Shown here piece after piece: positions 12,486 through 20,988 of a stretch of DNA of 23,248 nt. Below the pieces are notes generated by a model. It had not been told where the DNA came from. It was given only the letters and a program-made list of their open reading frames with translations, and did no database searches. Source of the stretch: JAZGBC01 sp036444495. Its GTDB lineage: Bacteria; Pseudomonadota; Alphaproteobacteria; Kiloniellales; J153. The stretch's first letter is position 1. Each line of letters begins with the position of its first letter. The stretch covers positions 1-23,248 of the forward strand of contig JAZGBC010000066.1 of assembly GCA_036444495.1 (NCBI GenBank), given 5' to 3'. The position numbers and the translations under genes are program-made.

Positions 12486-14501
12486 TCAGAGCACGTAAAG
12501 CACGGTCAATCCGATGATCGCGACCCCGGAGACCACGGCGGAAACGATCGTCGAGGCATATTGGCTCTTGGTCTGTATGTAGGCGCGGGATGTCAGGCCT
12601 CCCTTTTCGAGCCACGCAATAGCCTTGGTGCATTCCGCATAGTCCTTACGCGCCCGCCCGTAACCTTTCGTGTCTTGGTTGCGGGCCTCCAGACTGTCCA
12701 TAACGAAAAGTATCTCTTTTAGATCGCCGTTTTCCGCGGCCCGGGCCAACTCCTTGGCCAACCTCTCCCGGTATGCCCGATTGTGAAAGGTCTCCACGGC
12801 CGGCTCGACCAGTTGCGCAACCCACCGGGTCAGCGCCGGGTATTTACGCTTCGGCCCCTTTGACCGTAACACCTCCGCCAGGAGGCGCAGGATCCCTAGT
12901 CTCCGGACCGGCAATTCCTTGGAGCCCGCCTCATTCAGCATGCGCTCCGGTACCGACTTGAGGCGCGCGGCGCAAAATCCCGCTATATGGGGGTCGATAG
13001 GCTCTCGGTCGGGAATGCCGTTCTCGGCGATACGTTCCAGCGCCGGCAGAAAGTCTTCGACATCGGTGACATATTGTTCCTTCAGTAAGAGGCTCTGACA
13101 CGGCCAACCCCGGTAACCCTCATAGAGTGCCCGCTCCAGGCCGCCGCCCAGGCGCGGACGATCCATGAAGAAATTGATCATGTCGAAGCCCTTCATGAGC
13201 GTTGCCATTTCGGCCTGCCCACCACGATGCGACTGCAGAAATGTCTGCGGCAGTTTGGCATTCATCATCTGGGCAAAGACTTGGCGCTCGCCATCGTCAT
13301 GAAAATCGATTGTAAAAGCTTGCATTATGGCGTCGAAACGCGCGGCAAAGCTCTTGTATCGAATTGGGTGATCCGGCTCGATCGCCATTAGGACACGCGC
13401 GATCATGATGTCCTGCCCACCGCCGCGCGATGTGCCGCTTTGCACAATGCTCTGAATCGCTTCCGCGGTTTCCTCCTCGGAGAAGCCACGCCTTATCCAG
13501 CCCTCCAACTCGCCGCTGCTGATGAACTGACCCGCCTCCTCCCAGTTTTTTCCCATGGCGTAGGAAAGGCTGGGCTTGTTCCAGTATTCCTTACCGGCAA
13601 AGGTGATCGAGCGCGCTGCCTTGACCGGCAGCATCGGTTGCTTGGGGGTAAGCTGCTCGCCACTTACCCAGGTTTTCAAATTACTCACATCCCAGCGTTC
13701 CTTGGGATCATCGCTCAGCAAGCCTCGCAAGGGCTCCATTAGACTGAGGGAAACGCGAGTCTCACCCAACAATGTGGCGTAGCTTCCCTGATTGATCTTT
13801 TGTTCAATAATTTCTTCGTCACTCAGATCCGTTAAGGGATTTCCCCCGTGCAAAAGGATCGCCAAGGTTACGCCGAAGGCATAGAGATCATCGGCCGGCT
13901 TGCCGAACCCCCGCCCCGAAGGCTTTGCGATGGCGCTGTCGATCGGCTCATAGATGACCGGCTGGGAGATGGCCGGCGGAGCGCTGACACATTCTCCCAG
14001 AACCACTTCTTCCCTATCGGGGCCAGTGTAAAACAGGTTATCGACGCGGATCGCGCGATGGGTGATGAATCGGCCGCAAATCTCCGAGAGCGTCGCGCTC
14101 AGGGGCCCGATCACGGTGCGCACCAACTGATCCTCACGTATTGGTGCGAATTCTGCGTCGTGCGACGGAACCAGCCGTTCACCAAAATTCCGCTCAAACG
14201 CAATGGCGCACCGCCGTCCGCCAGTCTCCGGCCAGAAAATCTGTCCGGCCTCAACCGGGGTCACCAGCTTAAGCCGAAGAATTCGCGAAAGCTGTGGAAT
14301 GATTTCCATCCGCGGCACGAGATCCAGACCGCAGACCAGGGCGAACATGTCACGGGACGATGCCCGGAGGTCGGTGATCTTGACGGCCTTGGCGAAGGGA
14401 GAGTCGAGTTCGGGCAGCGGCTGGTCCAGATGGAGCTGGTAGCGCCCGCTCAGAACGACTTGCCCCTCCTGGCCGTCTGGCTCACTTGCGACTTCGCTCA
14501 T
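12486..14501 (-). CDS. Tail-anchored protein-kinase-like protein (predicted pseudokinase)
   Basis: A 671-residue protein. Residues about 20-290 follow the eukaryotic-type Ser/Thr kinase fold: GRYQLHL opening, HRAIRVDNLFY (148-158) at the catalytic loop, a VVLGEC strand where DFG is expected, KPADDLYAFGVTLAILLHGG (201-220) as the alpha-F region, and LLSDDPKERWDVSNLKTWV (261-279) as subdomain XI. The key residues are lost: the VAIK lysine position reads FALVC, the HRD aspartate is Ala, and DFG is absent. A helical region of about 350 residues follows, with no name I can give. A hydrophobic helix (about 648-671) ends the chain, so it is tail-anchored facing the cytoplasm. ATG 14501 has AGGGAAGG just upstream; GTG 14531 is less likely. 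It is first in an operon with a three-helix membrane protein. Confidence 0.78.
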   Translation of the reverse strand: MSEVASEPDGQEGQVVLSGRYQLHLDQPLPELDSPFAKAVKITDLRASSRDMFALVCGLDLVPRMEIIPQLSRILRLKLVTPVEAGQIFWPETGGRRCAIAFERNFGERLVPSHDAEFAPIREDQLVRTVIGPLSATLSEICGRFITHRAIRVDNLFYTGPDREEVVLGECVSAPPAISQPVIYEPIDSAIAKPSGRGFGKPADDLYAFGVTLAILLHGGNPLTDLSDEEIIEQKINQGSYATLLGETRVSLSLMEPLRGLLSDDPKERWDVSNLKTWVSGEQLTPKQPMLPVKAARSITFAGKEYWNKPSLSYAMGKNWEEAGQFISSGELEGWIRRGFSEEETAEAIQSIVQSGTSRGGGQDIMIARVLMAIEPDHPIRYKSFAARFDAIMQAFTIDFHDDGERQVFAQMMNAKLPQTFLQSHRGGQAEMATLMKGFDMINFFMDRPRLGGGLERALYEGYRGWPCQSLLLKEQYVTDVEDFLPALERIAENGIPDREPIDPHIAGFCAARLKSVPERMLNEAGSKELPVRRLGILRLLAEVLRSKGPKRKYPALTRWVAQLVEPAVETFHNRAYRERLAKELARAAENGDLKEILFVMDSLEARNQDTKGYGRARKDYAECTKAIAWLEKGGLTSRAYIQTKSQYASTIVSAVVSGVAIIGLTVLYVL

Positions 14502-14614
14502 AACCTTCCCTCTGTTCACCGGTCCGGGCACGCGAAACAGCCGCCGGTCCAGGGGCCGGCGAAGCGGGCCCTTTTCCCGCCTTCCCAGTTAAACCGAAGA
14601 TGACAAAGAGACGG

Positions 14615-14628
14615 TTAAATTTCCTTAA
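14615..14628 (-). promoter_or_regulatory. CtrA-box-like site upstream of the pseudokinase operon
   Basis: On the minus strand the site reads TTAAGGAAATTTAA and continues CCG, i.e. TTAA-N6-TTAAC. The CtrA consensus is TTAA-N7-TTAAC, so the spacing is one short. It lies about 113 nt before the ATG at 14501, and another GTTTAAC half-site follows downstream. Confidence 0.25.
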
Positions 14629-14697
14629 GGGATGGGCCGGAACCGACCGAAATTGGCGGCTCAGGGGCCGTAGGCACCCCGGGCCCCACCGGCCCGG

Positions 14698-15990
<1,293 letters not shown>

Positions 15991-15991
15991 A

Positions 15992-17164
15992 TCAGCCTCC
16001 GTCCTTCACTTCGACGACGCGCCCCTCGACCAGCGCATGGTTGCACCCGAGCCGGCGCGCTTCGGCCAGATCATCGCCCACTGGTTCCAGCCCCGCCAGG
16101 GTAATCCAACCCTCCTCGCGCAACGCCCGGGCCGCTCCGGCCTCGCAGCCCTCGGGGAGGTAGAGGCGCCGCGGCGGCTCCGCCTCCGGCAGCGCGCGCT
16201 GGACCGTGTCCATGAACAGGGTAAAGCCGGTCGAGGATTCGGGCGCTCCGCTCCCGGGCCCGTCCGGCCCTTCCGTGGTGTAACGCCCGCCGCGGCCCAG
16301 TTCGCCGCGCACGCCCTGGGCGAAGAGGATGAAGCTGATGCCGGTCTGGTACTCGAAGCCGCGATGCTCGGCCGGGTCCACGGTCAGGGTGAGGTCCGGC
16401 GCGGCGGCGCGGATCAGCTCCACGACCCGCCCGAGACGCGCCAGCTCGCCCGTGGCGGCTTCGGGCAGTGCTTGGTCCGCCAAAGCCGAGAGCGCTTCCT
16501 CGGCCGGCCCGGCCGCGCGCAGAAGGGCCTGGAAGGAGCCGGCCTGCCTGCCGGCGATCTCGCCCACGGCGGCCACGTCCTTGCGGTCGAGCGCCTGGTG
16601 CAGGGCCGCAGACCTTTCCTCGTCCAGGCCCAGGCTGTCGGCCATGGCGCGCACCAGCGGCGGCAGGTTGAGATCCACCGAGAGCCCGGCCACACCCGCG
16701 GCGCCGAGCGCCTCGGCCGCCAGGAGAACCACCTCCGCATCCGCGCCCTCCTGCGGGGCGCCGATCAGCTCGGCCCCGACCTGGCCGAACTGGCGCTCGG
16801 GGCGAAGCTGGCTGCCCCGGACCCGAAGGACCTGGCCGCCGTAGCAGAGACGCAGGGGCCGCGGCGCGTTCTTCAGCCGCGTGGCCGCGATGCGCGCTAC
16901 CTGGGGCGTCATGTCGGCGCGCAGGCCCATCATGTGCTGGCTTACCGGATCCATCAGGCGGAAAGTCTGCTGTGCCACGGCCGCCCCGGCGCCGGACAGC
17001 AGGGTTTCCTCGAATTCGAGCAGGGGCGGTTTGACCCGCTCGTAGCCCCGGGCCGCGAAGCAGGCGATCAGGGCCTCGACCACGGCCGCCTCCTGCCCCG
17101 CCTGGGGCGGCAGGACATCCTGAAGACCGGCAGGCAGCAACGCCTTATTACCAAGCTTGGTCAT
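15992..17164 (-). CDS. hisZ: ATP phosphoribosyltransferase regulatory subunit HisZ
   Basis: A 390-residue HisRS-like protein without aminoacylation function; it complexes with the short form of HisG to make the first enzyme of histidine synthesis and its feedback control. Recognisable parts: LLPAGLQDVLPPQA at the start, the class II synthetase-like FRLMDPVSQHMMGLRADMTPQVARIAATRL (motif 2 region), RPLRLCYGGQVLRV, ERQFGQVGAELIG, and GFEYQTGISFILFAQG with ELGRGGRY. The HisRS anticodon-binding domain is missing. The ATG at 17164 has GAGG upstream; a longer frame to 17221 is less likely. Its TGA lies one base before the purA ATG. HisG is not in the window. Confidence 0.93.
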   Translation of the reverse strand: MTKLGNKALLPAGLQDVLPPQAGQEAAVVEALIACFAARGYERVKPPLLEFEETLLSGAGAAVAQQTFRLMDPVSQHMMGLRADMTPQVARIAATRLKNAPRPLRLCYGGQVLRVRGSQLRPERQFGQVGAELIGAPQEGADAEVVLLAAEALGAAGVAGLSVDLNLPPLVRAMADSLGLDEERSAALHQALDRKDVAAVGEIAGRQAGSFQALLRAAGPAEEALSALADQALPEAATGELARLGRVVELIRAAAPDLTLTVDPAEHRGFEYQTGISFILFAQGVRGELGRGGRYTTEGPDGPGSGAPESSTGFTLFMDTVQRALPEAEPPRRLYLPEGCEAGAARALREEGWITLAGLEPVGDDLAEARRLGCNHALVEGRVVEVKDGG

Positions 17165-17344
17165 CGGGGCCTCGGGACGGTGATCTCTGTTGAGCGGACA
17201 AGGAAAGCAGGGGGGCGGCATCCGCGGGTGCGCCCCTCATCCGCGCCGGCGGGTTAGTAGCGCGTTTTAGCCCCTTGTATCAAATGGAAAAGCGGCGCCG
17301 GGATCCCCGGCCGGCCCGCTTTCGCCCCCGCGGCATCCTTTGTG

Positions 17345-17609
17345 ATACCACCTCTCCTCAATATTGATCCATTTCATGGGAGCAAATCGGCTCGCCCGGG
17401 CAGGCGCGGTGCGAAGCGCGATGCGGGACATCGGGCGAGCGCCGCAACGAACCCGGCACGCCGATTTGCCCCACCGCAGGCCGGGCGCTTTTTCCCGCCA
17501 GCGGCGTCGCTCGCCGCTTGAAGTGTCCGGCACTACGGCGCAACTCGCTCCTGTCTGGCGGGCAAAAATCGCCTCGGTGAAATGGGTCAATATTGAGGAG
17601 AGGTGGTAT
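17345..17609. mobile_element. 265-bp palindromic MITE-like element
   Basis: Two 32-bp terminal inverted repeats, 17345-17376 and 17578-17609, match at 31 of 32 positions (start ATACCACCTCTCCTCAATAT). Each half also folds on itself: GCAAATCGGC (17382-17391) pairs with GCCGATTTGC (17460-17469), and TTTTTCCCGCCAG (17489-17501) pairs with CTGGCGGGCAAAAA (17555-17568) apart from one base; GCGGCG/CGCCGC (17501-17517) lies inside the second. There is no credible gene inside and no obvious target duplication. It fills most of the 488-nt gap between hisZ and the PqiA-like gene. It would be a non-autonomous element or a structured RNA/DNA unit. Confidence 0.75.
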
Positions 17610-17652
17610 AAACTCCGCCGCCACGAGGTTTTCGCCGCCCGGACCCATCCCC

Positions 17653-18207
17653 ATGCCCGATCAGCCTGCCCGGCCTTCGCCCCCTTACCTGCCGCGCCAT
17701 GCGCGCTCGCTGGCCGCCTCGGCGCGCGGGGCGGACCGCCTGCTCGGGCTGTTCTTCGTGGCGGTGGGCGGCCTATTGGTGGCGGGCTGGACCCTGCCCA
17801 TCATGACGGTGCGCAAGCTGTTTTTCTTCGCCGAGCGCATCTCGATCCTGGAGGGCATCGGCGTCCTTTGGGACGAAGGGAACTATTTTCTTTTCGTCGT
17901 GATCCTCGTCTTCTCGGTGCTCTTCCCGGCGCTCAAGATGTTGCTGGCGCTCCTGCTCTGGTACGCCGCCGATGCGCGGGGGCCGCGCCTGCACAAGGCG
18001 CTCACCTGGCTCGAGACCCTGGGGCGCTGGTCCATGCTGGATGTTTTCGTGGTGGCGCTCACCATCGTGGCCATACAGGTCTCCATCGTCAGCGACGTGG
18101 CCACCCACGCCGGGCTCTACGTCTTCACCGCGGCGGTGGTGCTCTCCATGGCCGGCCTGCGCCGGCTCATCGTGTTGGCGCGGCGCGCGGGGGAAGACCT
18201 GTGCTAG
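17653..18207 (+). CDS. PqiA-domain inner-membrane protein
   Basis: A 184-residue protein of the paraquat-inducible protein A family, single-domain form. It has four membrane helices (about 28-50, 79-103, 126-147 and 152-174) and the family motifs TLPIMTV (47-53), FSVLFPALKM (87-96) and GRWSMLDVFVVAL (124-136). Full PqiA has two such domains and works with the MCE protein PqiB in lipid transport across the envelope; no MCE gene is present here, and single-domain relatives have no settled role. The ATG at 17653 begins after the palindromic element; its ribosome-binding site is poor, and an upstream in-frame start at 17593 lies inside the repeat. The methyltransferase-like gene follows 31 nt downstream, probably in the same transcript. 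Confidence 0.8.
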   Translation: MPDQPARPSPPYLPRHARSLAASARGADRLLGLFFVAVGGLLVAGWTLPIMTVRKLFFFAERISILEGIGVLWDEGNYFLFVVILVFSVLFPALKMLLALLLWYAADARGPRLHKALTWLETLGRWSMLDVFVVALTIVAIQVSIVSDVATHAGLYVFTAAVVLSMAGLRRLIVLARRAGEDLC

Positions 18208-18238
18208 TATTCTCCCGGGGTTCACGGGGGAGGTACAG

Positions 18239-19150
18239 GTGAGGGAGAGGGAAATAGTGCATGCGGCAAGGCCTGGCCCGGCGGCCCCGCGCCATAAGGC
18301 CTGCAGCAGCGGTCTTGGGCCTATCGCGACCGTTGCGGCCTTCGGCTTCATCGCCACCTTGCTCGTTTCGGCATGGCCTGTGTTCGCGCAAAGCGCCGGG
18401 GCCGAGACGGCCGCCCGGCTGCGGGCCGCCATCGCCGGCGATCATCGGGAGGCCAAGAACAGGGCCCGGGACGTCTATCGCCACCCCTTCGCGACGCTGT
18501 CCTTCTTCGGCATCGAGCCGGACATGACCGTGGTGGAGATCTGGCCGGGGCGCGGCTGGTACAGCGAGATCCTGGCTCCCTTCCTCAAGGGCAGCGGGCG
18601 CTTGTACGCGGCGAGCTGGGACCGGGACTTGAAGAGCGACTACGTTCAGCGGACGCTCAAGGGCTATCGCGAGAAATTTGTCGCGCGGCCCGACGTCTAC
18701 GGCGAGGTCATCGTCACCGAGCTGTCGCGCAGCAAGACCGCCATCGCGCCGCCGGGCAGCGCCAACATGGTGCTCACCTTCCGCAATGTGCACAACTGGA
18801 TGAAGCGCGGCTACGAGCGCACGATCTTCCGGGCCATGTTCGACGCGCTCAAGCCGGGCGGCGTGCTCGGCTTGGTCGAGCACCGCGGAAACCCCGAAGT
18901 CTGGCAGGACCCGCAGGCCCTGTCCGGCTACGTGAACGAGGACTACACCATCGAGCTGGCGGAAAATGTGGGTTTCCGCCTGCTCGCGCGATCCGAGGCC
19001 AACGCGAACCCAAAGGATACCAAGGACCATCCAAAGGGAGTCTGGACCCTGCCGCCCTCGCTCCGCCTCAAGGACCAGGACCGCGAAAAGTACCTGGCCA
19101 TCGGCGAAAGCGACCGCATGACGCTGAAGTTCGTCAAGCCGGCTAATTAA
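18239..19150 (+). CDS. Exported class I methyltransferase-like protein
   Basis: A 303-residue protein with an N-terminal export signal: a basic start, hydrophobic core (about 27-46) and likely cleavage after VFA (50). The mature part has a Rossmann methyltransferase pattern: motif I VVEIWPGRGWYSEILAPFL (98-116), a second strand GRLYAASWD, NMVLTFRNVHNWM at the motif IV position and ALKPGGVLGLVEHRG as the post-motif strand. Motif I reads WPGRGW where cytosolic enzymes have GxGxG. It resembles the predicted methyltransferase group COG4798. The start is GTG 18239, with GGGGGAGGT six bases upstream. A periplasmic SAM enzyme is unusual, since SAM is cytoplasmic; either the signal is a retained anchor or the protein has another ligand. 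Confidence 0.8.
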   Translation: MREREIVHAARPGPAAPRHKACSSGLGPIATVAAFGFIATLLVSAWPVFAQSAGAETAARLRAAIAGDHREAKNRARDVYRHPFATLSFFGIEPDMTVVEIWPGRGWYSEILAPFLKGSGRLYAASWDRDLKSDYVQRTLKGYREKFVARPDVYGEVIVTELSRSKTAIAPPGSANMVLTFRNVHNWMKRGYERTIFRAMFDALKPGGVLGLVEHRGNPEVWQDPQALSGYVNEDYTIELAENVGFRLLARSEANANPKDTKDHPKGVWTLPPSLRLKDQDREKYLAIGESDRMTLKFVKPAN

Positions 19151-19244
19151 ACCCTGCGACCGACGATGAGAATTGCGCGGCCGATCGTGCGTCGCGGCGC
19201 CGTTCTCTAGAACACTCTCCGTTTAGTTTCACGGCTCGGCAGCA

Positions 19245-19375
19245 CCCCCTCACCCTCGGTCGCTGCGCTCCCATCAAACCCTCCACTGGAGGGTTTGATC
19301 CCTCTCCCCAGGGAGAGGGTTGTGAAGGCTTGGCGAGGCCCAAGGCCGAGCCTTAGCCGGAGCTGGGTGAGGGGG
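19245..19375. repeat. REP-like three-hairpin intergenic repeat
   Basis: CCCCCTCACCC (19245-19255) and GGGTGAGGGGG (19365-19375) are exact inverted ends. Between them lie a 13-bp perfect hairpin with a one-base loop (ATCAAACCCTCCA against TGGAGGGTTTGAT) and CCCTCTCCC/GGGAGAGGG. Units with CCCTCACCC...GGGTGAGGG ends and internal CCCTCTCCC stems are common in proteobacterial intergenic DNA. It lies between converging genes and may act as a terminator for both. Confidence 0.75.
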
Positions 19376-19400
19376 CGACTCCACCTAATCGGAAAAGATT

Positions 19401-20978
19401 CTAGAACCTCAGGGCATTCGCCCGCTTGATGTTCGGCAGGGCGCGTACCGCCTCCAGCACCTTTGGCGGTACCGCTTCGTCCACCTCCAGGAGCGCGATG
19501 GCGTCGCCGCCCTTCTCCGCGCGGCCCAGATGGAAGGTGGCGATGTTGACCTGGGCATCGCCCAGGGTCTTGCCCAGCGCGCCAATGAGGCCCGGCTTGT
19601 CCGCGTTGGTGATGTAGAGCATGTGGGGGCCCAGCTCGGCCTCGATGGCGATGCCCTTGATCTCCACAAGACGCGGCTTGCTCTGGCCGAAGAGCGTGCC
19701 CGAGACCGAACGCGGGCCCCGCTCGGTGGTCACCGTCAGGCGGATGAGCGACTGATAGTCGCAGTCGCGCTCGTGCGTGGTCTCGGTCACGGCGATATTG
19801 CGCTCGCGCGCCAGCATCGGGGCGTTGACCATGTTGACGCTGTCCAGGATGGGCCGGAGCAGCGCGGCGAGCGCCGCCTGGGTCAGCGGGCGGCAGTTGA
19901 GGCCGGCCACCTGACCCTCGTACTCGATGGCCATGCCCTTTAGCCCGGTCTGCGTCAACTGCCCGGCGAAGCCGCCCAACTGCTCCACCAGGCGCATGTA
20001 GGGCGCGAGGCGAAGCGCCTCCTCGGCGGTCAGCGAGGGCATGTTGAGCGCGTTCGTGATGGCGCCCGTGAGCAGGTAATCGGACATCTGCTCGGCGACC
20101 TGGACCGCGACTTTCTCCTGCGCCTCACTGGTGGCGGCGCCCAGGTGCGGCGTGGCCACCACCTCGTCCAGGGCGAACAGCGGGTTGTCGTACGCCGGCT
20201 CGTGGGTGAAAACATCGAGCGCCGCGCCCGCCACCTGGCCCGATTCGATGGCCGCCTTCAGGTCCTCTTCCACGATCAACCCGCCGCGCGCGCAGTTGAT
20301 GATTCGCACGCCGGGCTTGGCCTTGGCCAGCGCCGCGGCGTCGATCATGCCCCGGGTCTGATCGGTCATGGGCACGTGGAGCGTGATGAAATCGGCCCGC
20401 GCCAGGAGGCCGTCAAGCTCGATCTTCTCCAGGCCCAGGTCGCGCGCCCGCTCGGGCGAGAGATAGGGGTCGTAGGCGACGACGCGCATCTTCAGGCCCA
20501 TTGCGCGCTCGGCCACGATGGCCCCGATGTTGCCGCAGCCGATCACGCCCAGCGTCTTGCCCGAAAGCTCCACGCCCATGAAGCGGGACTTCTCCCACTT
20601 GCCGGCCCGGGTCGAGCGGTCGGCGGCCGGGATCTGGCGGGCGAGCGCGAAAAGCATGGCGATGGTGTGCTCGGCCGTGGTCACCGCGTTGCCGCCCGGC
20701 GTGTTCATGACCACGATGCCGCGCCCGGTGGCCGCCGCCACGTCGATGTTGTCCACGCCGATGCCGGCGCGGCCGATCACCTTGAGGCCGTTCGCGGCGG
20801 CGATGACCTCCGCCGTGACCTGGGTGGCCGAACGCACGGCCAACCCTTCGCAGTCGGCGATCCGTTGGAGAAGCTTGTCCGGCGCCAGCCCCACCGCTAC
20901 CTCGGCCTCCAGGCCGCGCGCGCGGAACACGTCGAGGGCGCGCTCGCTCAGCTCGTCGGCGATGAGGACCTTGGGCAT
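19401..20978 (-). CDS. serA: D-3-phosphoglycerate dehydrogenase
   Basis: A 525-residue enzyme, the first step of serine synthesis (3-phosphoglycerate to 3-phosphohydroxypyruvate, NAD+). The nucleotide-binding motif is GVIGCGNIG (144-152); the catalytic set is Arg231 (NCARGG), Glu260 (THEPA) and His278 (TPHLGAAT). After the substrate and NAD domains come the intervening (ASB) domain of long-form enzymes and a C-terminal ACT domain (about 452-525, LYITNADKPGLIGALGKTLG), usually a serine-sensing module. Length fits the long type I form. AAGGAAC precedes the ATG. It starts 10 nt after the serC stop on the same strand, an operon in which the first two steps are together. It converges on the methyltransferase gene with a repeat between. 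Confidence 0.97.
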   Translation of the reverse strand: MPKVLIADELSERALDVFRARGLEAEVAVGLAPDKLLQRIADCEGLAVRSATQVTAEVIAAANGLKVIGRAGIGVDNIDVAAATGRGIVVMNTPGGNAVTTAEHTIAMLFALARQIPAADRSTRAGKWEKSRFMGVELSGKTLGVIGCGNIGAIVAERAMGLKMRVVAYDPYLSPERARDLGLEKIELDGLLARADFITLHVPMTDQTRGMIDAAALAKAKPGVRIINCARGGLIVEEDLKAAIESGQVAGAALDVFTHEPAYDNPLFALDEVVATPHLGAATSEAQEKVAVQVAEQMSDYLLTGAITNALNMPSLTAEEALRLAPYMRLVEQLGGFAGQLTQTGLKGMAIEYEGQVAGLNCRPLTQAALAALLRPILDSVNMVNAPMLARERNIAVTETTHERDCDYQSLIRLTVTTERGPRSVSGTLFGQSKPRLVEIKGIAIEAELGPHMLYITNADKPGLIGALGKTLGDAQVNIATFHLGRAEKGGDAIALLEVDEAVPPKVLEAVRALPNIKRANALRF

Positions 20979-20988
20979 GTTCCTTGCC

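Noticed and set aside
17267..17590. Open frames on both strands inside the 265-bp palindromic element
   Set aside because: The similar peptides NIEERWY on both strands result from the inverted repeats, not from coding selection.
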